From Lichenicola sp965198575 (lineage in GTDB: Bacteria; Pseudomonadota; Alphaproteobacteria; Acetobacterales; Acetobacteraceae), in contig NZ_OZ240671.1 in assembly GCF_965198575.1 (NCBI RefSeq), positions 372,001-436,000 of the forward strand: a stretch of DNA of 64,000 bases. Reading direction: 5' to 3'. Within the stretch, counting starts at the first letter, position 1. Every line of letters starts with the position of its first letter. Positions 33,814 to 44,313 of the stretch are shown in pieces. The notes beneath the pieces were generated by a model. The model was not told the DNA's origin and did no database searches. It saw only the letters and a list, made by a program, of their open reading frames with translations. The position numbers and the translations under genes were made by a program.

Positions 33814-35328
33814 ATGCCGGACACTGTGCTTGCCGAGGAAACGGCACGGCTGAACGACGTGCTGTGCACGATCAACCTCCTGGCGTGGGACGCGCGGACC
33901 CACATGCCGCCCAGCGGCAGCAGGGCCCGCGGCAACCAGGTGGCGACACTGACCGGACTGGCGCGCGACATCGCCATCGGCCCGCGTCTGCGCGATGCGG
34001 TATCGGCGGCGCTGGATCGCGGGGACGGCGATGCAGACGAGCGCGCGCTGCTGCAGGAATTCGCCGCCGACCTCGAGACGATGCGCAGGGTGCCGGCTGC
34101 CCTCCTGCTCGAGATGGCCGAGCTGAAGACCACCTCGCATGCCGCCTGGCTGGTGGCGCGCGAGCGGAACGACTTTTCCGTGTTTGCGCCGTCCCTCGGC
34201 CGGATCTTCGCGCTGCAGCGTGAACTGGCCGAGGTCATCGGCTACGACGAGCATCCCTACGACGCGTTGATCGGCCAGTACGAGCCCGGCATGACCATCG
34301 CGTCGCTTGCGCCGTTGTTCGCAACGCTGCGTGCGGGGATCACGCCGCTGCTCGAACAGTTGCGCGACCTGCCACCGGCCGATGGTTTCCTGGAACAACC
34401 CTACCCGGTCGAAACCCAACGGCGGTTTGCCGCCGAAATCGCCGCGCGGATGGGGTACGATTTCGGGCGCGGGCGCGTCGACGACACGGTGCATCCGTTC
34501 GAGATCTCGATGACCCGGGACGACGTACGGATCACCTCGCGGTTCCGCGAAACCTACGTCAAGGGCGGCCTGTTCGCGCTCTGGCACGAGGCCGGCCACG
34601 GCATCTACGAACAGGGCGTGGCCGAGCGCTGGACGCGTGGCATCGGCGCCACCGACCTGCGCAACCTTTATGCCGTCGGGGGCCGCAGTTTCGGCCTGCA
34701 CGAATCCCAGTCACGGCTGTACGAGAACCGCGTCGGGCGATCGCGCCAGTTCTGGGAGCTGCATTTCGGAGCCCTGCGCGACTGTTTTCCCGACCAGCTC
34801 GCCGGGATCGACATGGACACGTTCTGGCGCGCGGTGAACCAGCCGCGGCAGGGACTGATCCGCATCGAGGCCGACGAACTCACCTACGATGCCCACGTCA
34901 TGCTGCGCTGCGAGCTCGAGGCGGCTCTGGTGGCGGGCGAGGTTCGCGTCGCGGATCTGCCGGCGCTGTGGGACGAGCGCATCCGCGCCGCATTCGGACT
35001 GGTGGTTCCGGACCTCACCCGCGGCGTGCTGCAGGACGTCCACTGGTCGCACGGCTATGTCGGATCGTTCGCGACCTACACACTGGGCAACGTCATGGCG
35101 TCGCAGTTTTTCGCGGCCGCCACCAGCGAGCCGGCGGTGCGCGACGGCCTGCGGGGCGGACGCTACGAGCCGCTGACCGCCTGGCTCGGCCAGCACGTGC
35201 ACCGGCACGGTCGCAGCCGCAACCGCGACCGTATCCTGCGTGACGCCACCGGCAACGGTCTCGATCCGCAAGCCTACCTTTCCGACCTCCGCGCGAAAGC
35301 GGCGGCCCTGCTGGACACCGCCGCATGA
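33814..35328 (+). CDS. M32 family carboxypeptidase (Taq carboxypeptidase type)
   Basis: A 504-residue zinc carboxypeptidase. HEAGH is at residues 258-262 in the family-typical context LWHEAGHGIYEQG, followed by GLHESQSRLYENRVGRS, with the downstream Glu ligand there. The N-terminal helical arm includes INLLAWDARTHMPPSG. It removes C-terminal residues from peptides in the cytoplasm. The ATG at 33814 has GAGGAG 9 bp upstream; the frame stays open back to 33622 but that part overlaps the operator and lacks family sequence. It overlaps the isoaspartyl peptidase gene by 4 bp. Confidence 0.92.
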   Translation: MPDTVLAEETARLNDVLCTINLLAWDARTHMPPSGSRARGNQVATLTGLARDIAIGPRLRDAVSAALDRGDGDADERALLQEFAADLETMRRVPAALLLEMAELKTTSHAAWLVARERNDFSVFAPSLGRIFALQRELAEVIGYDEHPYDALIGQYEPGMTIASLAPLFATLRAGITPLLEQLRDLPPADGFLEQPYPVETQRRFAAEIAARMGYDFGRGRVDDTVHPFEISMTRDDVRITSRFRETYVKGGLFALWHEAGHGIYEQGVAERWTRGIGATDLRNLYAVGGRSFGLHESQSRLYENRVGRSRQFWELHFGALRDCFPDQLAGIDMDTFWRAVNQPRQGLIRIEADELTYDAHVMLRCELEAALVAGEVRVADLPALWDERIRAAFGLVVPDLTRGVLQDVHWSHGYVGSFATYTLGNVMASQFFAAATSEPAVRDGLRGGRYEPLTAWLGQHVHRHGRSRNRDRILRDATGNGLDPQAYLSDLRAKAAALLDTAA

Positions 35329-36269
35329 GACAGCCCGCCGGACGGCCGATCGCGATCGCGCTGCATGGCGGCTGCGGCGTGATGTCCCGCAATGACCTGC
35401 CGGCAGCGGACTGGGCATTGGCCGAGGAGGTGATGCGGACAGCATTGCGCCGTGGCTGGGACCTGCTCGCCGAGGGCGCCGCCGCGGTCGATGCGGTGGA
35501 GGCCGCGGTCGTCGTGCTGGAGGATAGCCCGCACTTCAATGCCGGGCACGGCGCCGCATTGAACCGGGAGGGCGTGCACGAACTCGACGCCGCGATCATG
35601 GATGGCAGCACGGGCGCCGCCGGGGCGGTGTGCTCTGCGCGCACGATCCGCAATCCGGTGCAGGCAGCGCGTGCGGTCCTGCGGCACGGCGAGGCGCTGC
35701 TGCTGGCCGGAAGTGCTGCCGATCGTTTCGCAGCGTCGGTCGGACTGCCCCCGGCGCCGCAGGAGTATTTCACCACCGAGCGCCGGCTTGCCGCGCTGCG
35801 CACGATGCAGGCGCGACGCAGTGCCGGCACCCAGGCTACGGCGAGCGAGCAGGAAAAACACGGGACCGTCGGGGCGGTGGCGCTCGACAGCGCCGGGCAC
35901 CTGGCGGCCGCAACCTCGACCGGCGGCTATACCGACAAGCCGGCGGGACGGGTGGGCGACAGTCCGCTGATCGGTGCAGGAACCTTTGCTCGTGACGGTG
36001 TGTGCGCGGTGTCCTGCACCGGGGCCGGCGAGTTCTTCATCCGTCACGTCGCGGCGTACGGCATTGCGGCGCGGGTCCAGCATCTCGGCGAGACGGTTGC
36101 GGTCGCCGCGCAATACATGATCGAGACCGAGCTCTCGCCGCATCGGATCGGCGCCGGACTGGTTGCGCTCGATGCGCAGGGGCAGGTCAGCGCGCCGTTC
36201 AACACCGAGGGCATGTTCCGCGGCTGGATCACGCCTGACGGCACGATATTCACCGCCACCCACCGCTAG
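35325..36269 (+). CDS. Isoaspartyl peptidase/L-asparaginase (plant-type Ntn hydrolase)
   Basis: A 314-residue precursor that should self-cleave before Thr181 in EKHGTVGAVALD to give alpha and beta chains. The substrate-side motifs SPHFNAGHGAALNREG, ELDAAIMDG and STGGYTDKPAGRVGDSPLIGAGTFA are all present. It hydrolyses beta-aspartyl dipeptides (isoAsp-X), and often asparagine. The ATG at 35325 overlaps the M32 stop (ATGA). The pairing with a carboxypeptidase and a TonB receptor suggests use of peptides that contain isoaspartyl or beta-linked residues. Confidence 0.92.
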   Translation: MRQPAGRPIAIALHGGCGVMSRNDLPAADWALAEEVMRTALRRGWDLLAEGAAAVDAVEAAVVVLEDSPHFNAGHGAALNREGVHELDAAIMDGSTGAAGAVCSARTIRNPVQAARAVLRHGEALLLAGSAADRFAASVGLPPAPQEYFTTERRLAALRTMQARRSAGTQATASEQEKHGTVGAVALDSAGHLAAATSTGGYTDKPAGRVGDSPLIGAGTFARDGVCAVSCTGAGEFFIRHVAAYGIAARVQHLGETVAVAAQYMIETELSPHRIGAGLVALDAQGQVSAPFNTEGMFRGWITPDGTIFTATHR

Positions 36270-36278
36270 CGCGGAACC

Positions 36279-36295
36279 ACGGCCCTCGGGGCCGT
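36279..36295 (+). promoter_or_regulatory. Intercistronic hairpin before the TonB-receptor gene
   Basis: ACGGCCC (36279-36285) and GGGCCGT (36289-36295) form a 7-bp stem with a 3-base loop, 9 bp after the peptidase stop and directly before the AAGGAGA of the receptor. It may protect or process the mRNA so that the receptor is expressed at a different level. Confidence 0.4.
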
Positions 36296-36312
36296 CAGCA
36301 AGGAGACACATC

Positions 36313-38826
36313 ATGCGCAGAACGGCACTTCTGACGGCGACCGCCTTGATCTCCTGCCTGCTGCCGGCGCTGTCGCATGCGCAAGGACCGCCGGCCGGCG
36401 ACGAGGCAGCCGCCCCGGGCAACTCCGCTGACGGTTCCGGCACCGGCGCCACCGCAAGGCCGGCCGCAGCGCGCGTACATCACGGCGGCACCGCGGCCGC
36501 TTCGAAAGACTCCCCCGAGACCGTCGTCGTCATGCGGCGCCGCCTGCTGTCGAAGCAGCGCAACGTCACGTCCGCCGCCTTCGAGCTCGACCAGAAGCAG
36601 GTGCAGGCACCGGGCCCGTCGGGCTCGATCCAGAGCGTGCTCAAGCAACTGCCCTCGGTGAACTCCTATCAATCCGGTTTCGGCCAGAGCTTCGCGGAGT
36701 TGTCCATCCGCGGCGTGCGCCAGGGCGAACTGGCGAGCGACCTCGACGGCATCCCGTTCAACGACCTGATCTCGGGCGGCACGGGATCGTTCCTGACCAA
36801 CAATGTCGGTGCGCCGATCACCCTGGCCGAGACCGGCAACATCAACGTCTATCCGGGCGTTGCGGCTCCCGACGTCCAGGGCATCGATGCGCTCGGCGGC
36901 ACCATCGACTACCACACCAAGCGTCCGACGGACACCGCCTACCTCGACCTGACCGGCGGTGTCGGCAGCTTCGGCTACGACACCTACGGCTTCGAGGCCA
37001 ACAGCGGCAGCATCAAGTCGATGGATGGCCTGAAGATGCTGCTGCAGTACAACCAGAGCGAAACATCCGGCTTCATCGAGAACACCAACGGCCGCTTCCG
37101 CGACATGCTGTTCTCGGTCGACAAGCCGTACGACAACGGATTGTCGGACCTGAGCGCCACCGTCATCTACAACAACGACTTCTCCTATGTACAGTCGGAG
37201 ACCGTGCCGACCAGCCTGCTCGCCAACAACCTGTTCTACAACTTCCCGAAGAACGAGGAATACACCCGCGAATCCAACAATTATCTCACGGTGATCCTCG
37301 GCGACCAGACCTACATATCAAAGAACCTGGTTGCCGCGATCAAGGCGTTCTACATCTCCCAGGATACTGAGTTCGACTCCTTCGCCAACCCGGACATCCT
37401 CGGACCGAACGAGCCCTATATTCCGAACTTCCAGAACAGCTACACGATCTACGGTCCGATCGGACCCTCCTCCGGGACGATCTTCACGCAGCCCGGCCGC
37501 TTCACCTACGATCCCCTGACGTTCGGCAGCGCTGCCGCGGGCCAGGCATACGAGAACAATTCGACCCACACCGACGAGATCGGCATCGCGCCGAAGATCA
37601 ATATCTTCCTGCCCCACAACAACATCTCGATCGGCGGCATCATTGCCAAGGAGTGGTATTCGGCCAACGTCTATGTCTATGGCGCGCCGAACATGCCGGA
37701 GATCAACGGCTACAACTCGTTCTGCTGGGATAATGGCGGCACCGACAATTTTTGCGCCGGGAGCACGCGCACCGTGTACACCGGCTATGTGCAGGACCGG
37801 GTCGACCTGCTCGACAACAAGCTGCATATCGAGCCGGCCCTGCGGTTCGAGGGCATCGACACCGTGGTCAGCCACAACTGGAATTATGGCGGCGCACCCG
37901 GCTACCAGTTGCAGAACTTCTATCGCCGCGCGCTGCCCTATCTCGGCGTCAGCTACGACCTGCCTGGTCACGTCGTCGGGTATGCCAGCACCGGTCGCAG
38001 CACGCTGTATCCGCCTGCGACCGACTACGCGATCAGCGGCGGTGCGGGTGGGATCGCCAACGCCACCTACGCGCCCAAGCCCGTCACGGTGCACTCCTAC
38101 CAGGCCGGGCTCCGCTACGACACCCCCGACCTGTACGTGAACGTGGACTACTACTACCAGAAGGAAACTGCGGCACTCGGCTTCTATACGAACTTCGTCG
38201 ACAATGTCAGCGAGTACGGCAATTACGGCACCGAGGAGTTCAAGGGGTTCGAGGCCAATGTCGATTGGCGTGTCAGCCCGAAGGTCACGCTGTTTTTCAC
38301 CGGATCATATAATATCTCCAAGTATCTGGAGAGCTATGCGGCCTTCACCTCGCAATTCGAGGATCAGTTCGGCTACGCCTTCAAGGGTGATCCGCTCGCC
38401 AACGCACCGAAATGGCTCGCGACCACCGGCGTCGACTACACGCCCAAGAACGTCGTGACCACCGGCGACAGCGTCGATCTGCGCTTTTGGATGCAATATA
38501 CCGGCGCGCAGAACACGCTCTACAACCTGCCGCCGAACGAGCCGAACCCGATCCTGGACGTGGCGACGGTCACCAGCCGCACATACGAGCTCGGCGCTTT
38601 CGCGACGTTCAACCTGGACGCCAAATACCGGCTGCCGATCCGCCACAGCTTCGTCAAGAACCTGCTGTTCGACCTCAACATCCAGAACATATTCGACAAG
38701 CACTATTATACCTACCTGTATGGCCAATTCGACGATACGGCGGGAGCCTTTCACAGTCCGTTCTATTACACGGCCTACCCTGGCATGCCCCTGGCGGCGT
38801 CGTTCCAGGTCACGGCCAGGTTCTGA
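36313..38826 (+). CDS. TonB-dependent outer-membrane receptor
   Basis: An 837-residue precursor. The signal peptide is MRRTALLTATALISCLLPALSHA. A plug domain follows, with LKQLPSVNSYQSGFGQSFAELSIRGVRQGELASDLDGIPFND and IDALGGTIDYHTKRP. The rest is a beta-barrel rich in alternating aromatic strands, ending in a terminal Phe (AASFQVTARF), the BamA recognition signal. Between signal and plug lies an Ala/Gly/Pro-rich linker of about 40 residues. AAGGAGACAC precedes the ATG. As last gene of the peptidase operon it probably imports a peptide or peptide-like ligand across the outer membrane; no siderophore gene is near. Confidence 0.92.
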   Translation: MRRTALLTATALISCLLPALSHAQGPPAGDEAAAPGNSADGSGTGATARPAAARVHHGGTAAASKDSPETVVVMRRRLLSKQRNVTSAAFELDQKQVQAPGPSGSIQSVLKQLPSVNSYQSGFGQSFAELSIRGVRQGELASDLDGIPFNDLISGGTGSFLTNNVGAPITLAETGNINVYPGVAAPDVQGIDALGGTIDYHTKRPTDTAYLDLTGGVGSFGYDTYGFEANSGSIKSMDGLKMLLQYNQSETSGFIENTNGRFRDMLFSVDKPYDNGLSDLSATVIYNNDFSYVQSETVPTSLLANNLFYNFPKNEEYTRESNNYLTVILGDQTYISKNLVAAIKAFYISQDTEFDSFANPDILGPNEPYIPNFQNSYTIYGPIGPSSGTIFTQPGRFTYDPLTFGSAAAGQAYENNSTHTDEIGIAPKINIFLPHNNISIGGIIAKEWYSANVYVYGAPNMPEINGYNSFCWDNGGTDNFCAGSTRTVYTGYVQDRVDLLDNKLHIEPALRFEGIDTVVSHNWNYGGAPGYQLQNFYRRALPYLGVSYDLPGHVVGYASTGRSTLYPPATDYAISGGAGGIANATYAPKPVTVHSYQAGLRYDTPDLYVNVDYYYQKETAALGFYTNFVDNVSEYGNYGTEEFKGFEANVDWRVSPKVTLFFTGSYNISKYLESYAAFTSQFEDQFGYAFKGDPLANAPKWLATTGVDYTPKNVVTTGDSVDLRFWMQYTGAQNTLYNLPPNEPNPILDVATVTSRTYELGAFATFNLDAKYRLPIRHSFVKNLLFDLNIQNIFDKHYYTYLYGQFDDTAGAFHSPFYYTAYPGMPLAASFQVTARF

Positions 38827-39032
38827 ATGATGCGGCAGGCGCCACTGATCCCGGCGCCGATGCCGGGCGACGAGCGGCAGGGAAACGTCCTCTCGGCCGA
38901 TCCCTGCTGAGCGGCCGGGATCTGCCTGAACAACCAGGCAGGTCCGGGCTCCCGCGGGGATCGCCCGGATCGACGGCCGAGAACCACAGACGCGTCCCGC
39001 CCCCCGGACCAGATCCGCGGTCGCCATCAAGG

Positions 39033-39899
39033 TCAGGTCCGGGTGGGCGGCATGCCCCCCGCAACCTGTTCCGCCACGAATTCGAGCACCGCGCGAACGG
39101 CTGGCATCCGACGCAGGTCGGCATGGACGACGAGATACATATCCCGGGCCGCCCGCGGCCGATCAACGGCCACGGGCACCAGTCCAGGGTCCTGAACGGC
39201 CAGGAAACATGGCAGCGCTGCGATGCCGACCCCGGCCCGTGCGGCTGCGGCCTGGCAGCCCAGATCATTCGCGCGGAAGACGACCGGGCGGTCCGCGGCG
39301 ATCGCCAGCAGCCACTGCTGCTCCAGGACATGATCGAGCGACACGTCGTAGGCGATGAAGTCCCACTCCGCTGCCGGTCGGTTCGCGTAGCCGGGGGCGG
39401 CGTAGAGGTCGAATTCCACAGTCCCGATCTTGCGCGCGACGCTGCTGGCCTCCTTCGGGCGGCTGATGCGCACCGCGATGTCGGCACCGCCCTGGCTCAG
39501 GGACGCGACGGCCTGGTTGCCCAGCAACGTCAGATGCAGGTCCGGGTAGAGCCGCCGCAGGATCGGCAGTCGGGGCGCCAGGAAGTAGCTGGCAAATGCG
39601 GGCGGCGTGCTGAGCGTCACCGTTCCAGACAAGGGAGAATGCTGGGCCTTCACCGCCCGCTCCAGCGCATGTGCCTGCACCTGCATGCCCTGGGCGAGCG
39701 CCGACACGCGCTGACCGGCCTCGGTCAGCACCCAACGCTTCGGCAGACGCTCGATCAGGGCGGTATCGAAGACCTCTTCCAGCGCGGACACCCGTCTGCC
39801 GACCGTCGCATGGTCGACCTTCAGCACTCGCGCGGCACCCGACAGTGTCCCTGCTTCGGCCAGCGCCACGAAGTGACGCATATCCTCCCAGTCGAACAT
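39033..39899 (-). CDS. LysR-family transcriptional regulator
   Basis: A 288-residue regulator of the CrgA/DsdA-like branch. The N-terminal helix-turn-helix is MRHFVALAEAGTLSGAARVLKVDHATVGRRVSALEE; the effector-binding domain follows (TVTLSTPPAFASYFLAPRLP to AGVGIAALPCFLA). It is divergent from the interrupted GST gene across a 114-bp gap that holds an inverted repeat typical of LysR boxes. It may have regulated the GST gene and itself. Confidence 0.88.
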   Translation of the reverse strand: MFDWEDMRHFVALAEAGTLSGAARVLKVDHATVGRRVSALEEVFDTALIERLPKRWVLTEAGQRVSALAQGMQVQAHALERAVKAQHSPLSGTVTLSTPPAFASYFLAPRLPILRRLYPDLHLTLLGNQAVASLSQGGADIAVRISRPKEASSVARKIGTVEFDLYAAPGYANRPAAEWDFIAYDVSLDHVLEQQWLLAIAADRPVVFRANDLGCQAAAARAGVGIAALPCFLAVQDPGLVPVAVDRPRAARDMYLVVHADLRRMPAVRAVLEFVAEQVAGGMPPTRT

Positions 39900-39911
39900 C
39901 TGTGCATTTTC

Positions 39912-39926
39912 TCACAAGGGCTGTGA
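39912..39926. promoter_or_regulatory. Candidate LysR box
   Basis: TCACA-N5-TGTGA (39912-39926) with partly symmetrical flanks (TTTTC / AAGAA). It contains the T-N11-A core of LysR-type sites and lies 13 bp upstream of the LysR start codon in the divergent region. Confidence 0.45.
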
Positions 39927-40013
39927 AAGAATACCGCGTTCTCGCTCGGAGTGTCGAAGCCTAACTGTTCCTCCACCGGACCAACCTGGGCCGCGGCAGG
40001 AAAATCAGTCGTC

Positions 40014-40700
40014 ATGAAGATCTACGATCGTTCCGGATTTCCCAATCCCGCTCGTATCCGCATCGTCCTCGCCGAGAAGAAGCTCGACGCGCAGATGGAG
40101 TTCGTGTCGGTCGACCTGATCGGCGCCGAGCATAAACAGAGCGCCTTCCTGGCCAAGAACCCGTCGGGCGTGTTGCCGGTCCTGCAAATCGATGACGGCA
40201 CCTATCTGTCCGAGAGCACGGCCATCACCGAGTATCTCGACAACCTCGATGGCAACCCGAGCCTCACCGGCAAGACGCCGCGCGAGAAGGCAATGATCCA
40301 CATGATGCAGCGGCGTGCCGAGGCCGAGGTGCTCGACGCTGTCGGCAACTACTTCCACAACGCGACGCCCGGGCTCGGACCTATCCTGCAGGTTTACAAG
40401 AATCCGGAGTGGACCGACCGTACCGCCTGGGGCAACCAGCAGCGCGACAAGGCTCTCGATGGCCTGAGATATTTCGACGGCGTCCTGAAAGGCAACGCCT
40501 AAGTCGCTGGCGACAGCTTTTCCATGGCCGACATCACCCTCTTCGCAGGCCTGATGTTTGCCGACGCGGCAGGCATCGCCATTCCGGGAGAGTATGAGGC
40601 CCTGGCAGAGTGGCGCTCGAAGGTCTCCGAGCTCCCCAGCGTCAAGCACCGTAGCGGACAGAATTTCGAGCCCGAGGACCTGCGGCGTCTGGGCTTCTGA
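40014..40700 (+). pseudogene. Glutathione S-transferase interrupted by one in-frame TAA
   Basis: The frame from ATG 40014 encodes a GST: a thioredoxin-like N-terminal domain (MKIYDRSGFPNPARIRIVLAEKK, the ESTAITEYLDNL glutathione site) and the start of the helical domain. TAA at 40500-40502 stops it after 162 residues. The same frame then continues with GDSFSMADITLFAGLMFADA, the conserved C-terminal N-capping region, to TGA at 40698. The family has an aromatic residue near the stop, so TAC/TAT to TAA is a simple explanation. Without the stop the product would be 228 residues, the usual GST length. It is either a recent nonsense pseudogene, a sequencing error or a read-through gene. Confidence 0.85.
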
Positions 40701-41271
40701 ACTCCGACCCATAGAAGCGCGCGAGAACAGGACCATGTTCGACACGCACGCTACAGTCGACGCCTCTCGCCGGAACCTCCCCGTCGCTATTGTCGGCAAC
40801 GTCGCGGTCGCCGGGTTACCGGCCACGCCGGCTATAGCCAAGGCTGACCCGGTCCGCCGGCAAGCTTACTGTCACAGCCTGACGACGAGTGACGGCACCA
40901 TTCTGGTTTCTCGGATTAACTCTGGCAGGGCAATCATCAGTGGAGCCTTACTCACTGGCTGTACCTATAGCGCTCTTACCGCTGTTGAAACCCACCCCTG
41001 ACCGGCCTCTCGAAGGCGCGTCCGGTCCGGGCTACCTTTCGTTAGATATGGACGTGGAGCCACTGGTGGGTTGCGGTCGGAAGCAGCGCGTGCTGCGCCT
41101 GTCGCGGTGTCAGCCGCGGTGGCGCCTGCCGGGTGCTGATCCAAGGCCCCGCGGGATGGATGAGCAGGGGGCGACGCGCTCCGCGTGTGCCACAGCACGA
41201 GTGCCAGTGGCAGCCTCAAGGGACCGTATAAGCAGCCTGTAAAAGCATACTCAGTGAGCGAAGAATTTAGC
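40701..41271. other. Intergenic region with no supported gene
   Basis: About 570 bp with mixed composition. An 88-codon frame from 40735 to 41001 (+) begins MFDTHATVDAS and has no recognisable domain; I do not support it. The stretch 41000-41230 holds no clear structure. It may be decayed DNA continuous with the damaged GST gene. Confidence 0.45.
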
Positions 41272-41347
41272 TGGCGTCCCGTACGGGATTCGAACCCGTG
41301 TTACCGCCGTGAAAGGGCGGTGTCCTAGGCCCCTAGACGAACAGGAC
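41272..41347 (-). tRNA. tRNA-Glu (anticodon UUC)
   Basis: Reads on the minus strand from GTCCTGT (5' acceptor, 41347) to ACGGGAC plus discriminator G and an encoded CCA (41274-41272). The anticodon stem CCGCC/GGCGG encloses loop CTTTCAC, anticodon TTC. The T-arm GGGTTCGAATCCC and the D-loop are normal. Confidence 0.95.
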
Positions 41348-41436
41348 TGGCCAGCTGAGCGGCGCGCGGTGCCGTGGGCGCCTGCGTAGCCGAGCGTCCG
41401 GGCAGGGTCAAGGCAGCCCCGGCCAAACACCCCAAC

Positions 41437-43260
41437 CTAGGCCAGCGCCGCGTCCTGGATGAAGAAGCCGGCGGTGGTCCGGCCGTTCCACGCCTCCGCC
41501 CGCAGCCAGCCGGCCAGATGCACCGGCGCCACGCCCGGTGCTTCCAGCAGGCTCGTGAGGCTGCTCTCGTTGGCGCGGAACAGCAGTGCCTTCAGCCGCA
41601 CCCCGCCACCCTCGCCCTCGAGCAGCAGCCGCAGCGTGTTGCCCTCGGCCCCGATGCGCTCGGCCCGCAATACCCGTGCTCGGCTCAGCACGAACAGCGG
41701 CTCCTCGTTGCCCGAGCCGAACGGCGCCAGCCGATCGAGGTGGCCCGCGAGCTCGACCGTCGCCGCCGCCACCGTCATCACCCCGTCGATCGCCAGCGCC
41801 GATGCCGCCGGCCGCGCCCTGGCCTCACCGAGCCGCTCGTCGAGGAACGCGTGCAACGCCTCGAGCCGGTCTGCCTGCAAGGAGAAGCCCGCCGCCATCG
41901 CATGCCCGCCGCCGGTCAGCAGCAGACCCGACTGCCGGGCGGCAATGATCGCCGCACCCAGATCCAGCCCCTCGACGGAGCGCCCTGAGCCCTTCACCGT
42001 CCCGTCCTCGAGCGTCGCTGCCACCAGCGCCGGCCGGTTGAAGCGCTCCTTCATCCGCCCAGCGACGATGCCGACCACGCCCGGATGCCAGTCGCCATGC
42101 GCCAGCAACAGCACCGCATGGCCCGCCGCCAGCTGCGCCTCGCCCTGCGCCATCGCCTGGTCGAGGATCGTGCTCTCGACCGTGCGACGCTGCCGGTTCA
42201 CCGCATCGAGCCGCTCGGCCAGCTGCCTTGCCTCCACCGGATCGTCCGACAGCAGCAGCCGCAAGCCCAGATCCGCCTCGCTGATCCGCCCGCCGGCATT
42301 GATCCGCGGGCCCAGTGCGAAGCCGCAGGTGAAGGCGCTCGGCAGGTCCTTGGCGGACGCCACCTCGAGCAGCGCCTGGATGCCCGGACGCGCCCGACGC
42401 GCCATCACCTTGAGCCCCTGCGCCACCAGCGCCCGGTTCAGCCCGGTCAGCGGCATCACGTCACAGACCGTCGCCAGCGCCACCAGGTCGAGCAGCGCGA
42501 TCAGGTCGGGCTCCTTGCCGCCGGCGAAATAGCCGTCGCGGCGCAGGTGCCGGACCAGCGCGATCCCGGTCAGGAAGGCGATCGCCGTCGCGCACAGGTG
42601 TCGCAGGCCGGATCCGCAATCCAGCCGGTTCGGATTGACCGTGGCCAGGATCGGCGGCGGTGGCCCGTCCGACTTGTGGTGATCCAGCACCACCACGTCC
42701 GCATCGGCCGCCACATGCGCCAGCGCCTCCGGAGCCGCGGTGCCGCAATCGACGCACACGATCAGCGTGGTGCCGCGCTCCACCAGGCCTGCCAGTGCCG
42801 CGGGGTTAGGTCCGTATCCCTCGCGCATGCGGTCCGGGATGTGGGTGTACACCGGGCAGCCGAGGCCACGCAGCAGCGTGGTCAGCAACGCAGCCGCACA
42901 GGCGCCATCGACGTCGTAATCGCCGAACACGCCCACCGTTTCGGACTGCTCGACCGCCCGCGCCAGCCGCGCAGCCGCCTGGTCCATGTCGATCATGCAG
43001 GAGGGGTCCGGCAGCAGCGCCCGCAGCGTCGGCTCGAGGAAATGCGGCGCGGTCTCGATCGCCACGCCGCGCGCCGCCAGCAGCCGGCCGACCATCTCCG
43101 GCAGGGCCAGCCTTTGCGACAGCGCAAAGCCCATGCGCTCGTGGTCATCGGCTGCGGCACCGCCGCCGTTGCGCCAGACCCAACGCCGCCCGCCGATGCT
43201 GGCGGTCACGCCCAGCACCGCGTCCGGCGCCATGCCCGCAAGAAGCAGTCCGTCAGGCAT
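41437..43260 (-). CDS. recJ: Single-stranded-DNA-specific exonuclease RecJ
   Basis: A 607-residue 5'-3' exonuclease. The DHH-family motifs are DYDVDG at residues 114-119, DCGT near 171 and DHHK at 193-196. The DHHA1 motif appears as TGGGHAMAAGFSLQ, and a C-terminal OB-like domain follows. It processes ends in RecF-type recombination and in mismatch and base-excision repair. It lies 10 bp downstream of glpX on the same strand, within the hom-glpX-recJ run conserved in Rhodospirillales. The start at 43260 gives the normal family length. Confidence 0.95.
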   Translation of the reverse strand: MPDGLLLAGMAPDAVLGVTASIGGRRWVWRNGGGAAADDHERMGFALSQRLALPEMVGRLLAARGVAIETAPHFLEPTLRALLPDPSCMIDMDQAAARLARAVEQSETVGVFGDYDVDGACAAALLTTLLRGLGCPVYTHIPDRMREGYGPNPAALAGLVERGTTLIVCVDCGTAAPEALAHVAADADVVVLDHHKSDGPPPPILATVNPNRLDCGSGLRHLCATAIAFLTGIALVRHLRRDGYFAGGKEPDLIALLDLVALATVCDVMPLTGLNRALVAQGLKVMARRARPGIQALLEVASAKDLPSAFTCGFALGPRINAGGRISEADLGLRLLLSDDPVEARQLAERLDAVNRQRRTVESTILDQAMAQGEAQLAAGHAVLLLAHGDWHPGVVGIVAGRMKERFNRPALVAATLEDGTVKGSGRSVEGLDLGAAIIAARQSGLLLTGGGHAMAAGFSLQADRLEALHAFLDERLGEARARPAASALAIDGVMTVAAATVELAGHLDRLAPFGSGNEEPLFVLSRARVLRAERIGAEGNTLRLLLEGEGGGVRLKALLFRANESSLTSLLEAPGVAPVHLAGWLRAEAWNGRTTAGFFIQDAALA

Positions 43261-43270
43261 CGTCAGGCGC

Positions 43271-44263
<993 letters not shown>

Positions 44264-44313
44264 GGCGGCGAAGACCTTTGTTGTCGGAACGGCGGACGCC
44301 AGCGGGAGCGGGG

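Noticed and set aside
19058..38826. A full lasso-peptide biosynthesis or uptake cluster
   Set aside because: An S9 peptidase, a GntR gene and a TonB receptor are present, but no precursor peptide, B/C enzymes or FecI/FecR pair is seen.
40735..41001. An 88-codon + strand frame starting MFDTHATVDAS
   Set aside because: No known motif; it is next to a damaged gene in a decayed-looking region. Too weak to call.
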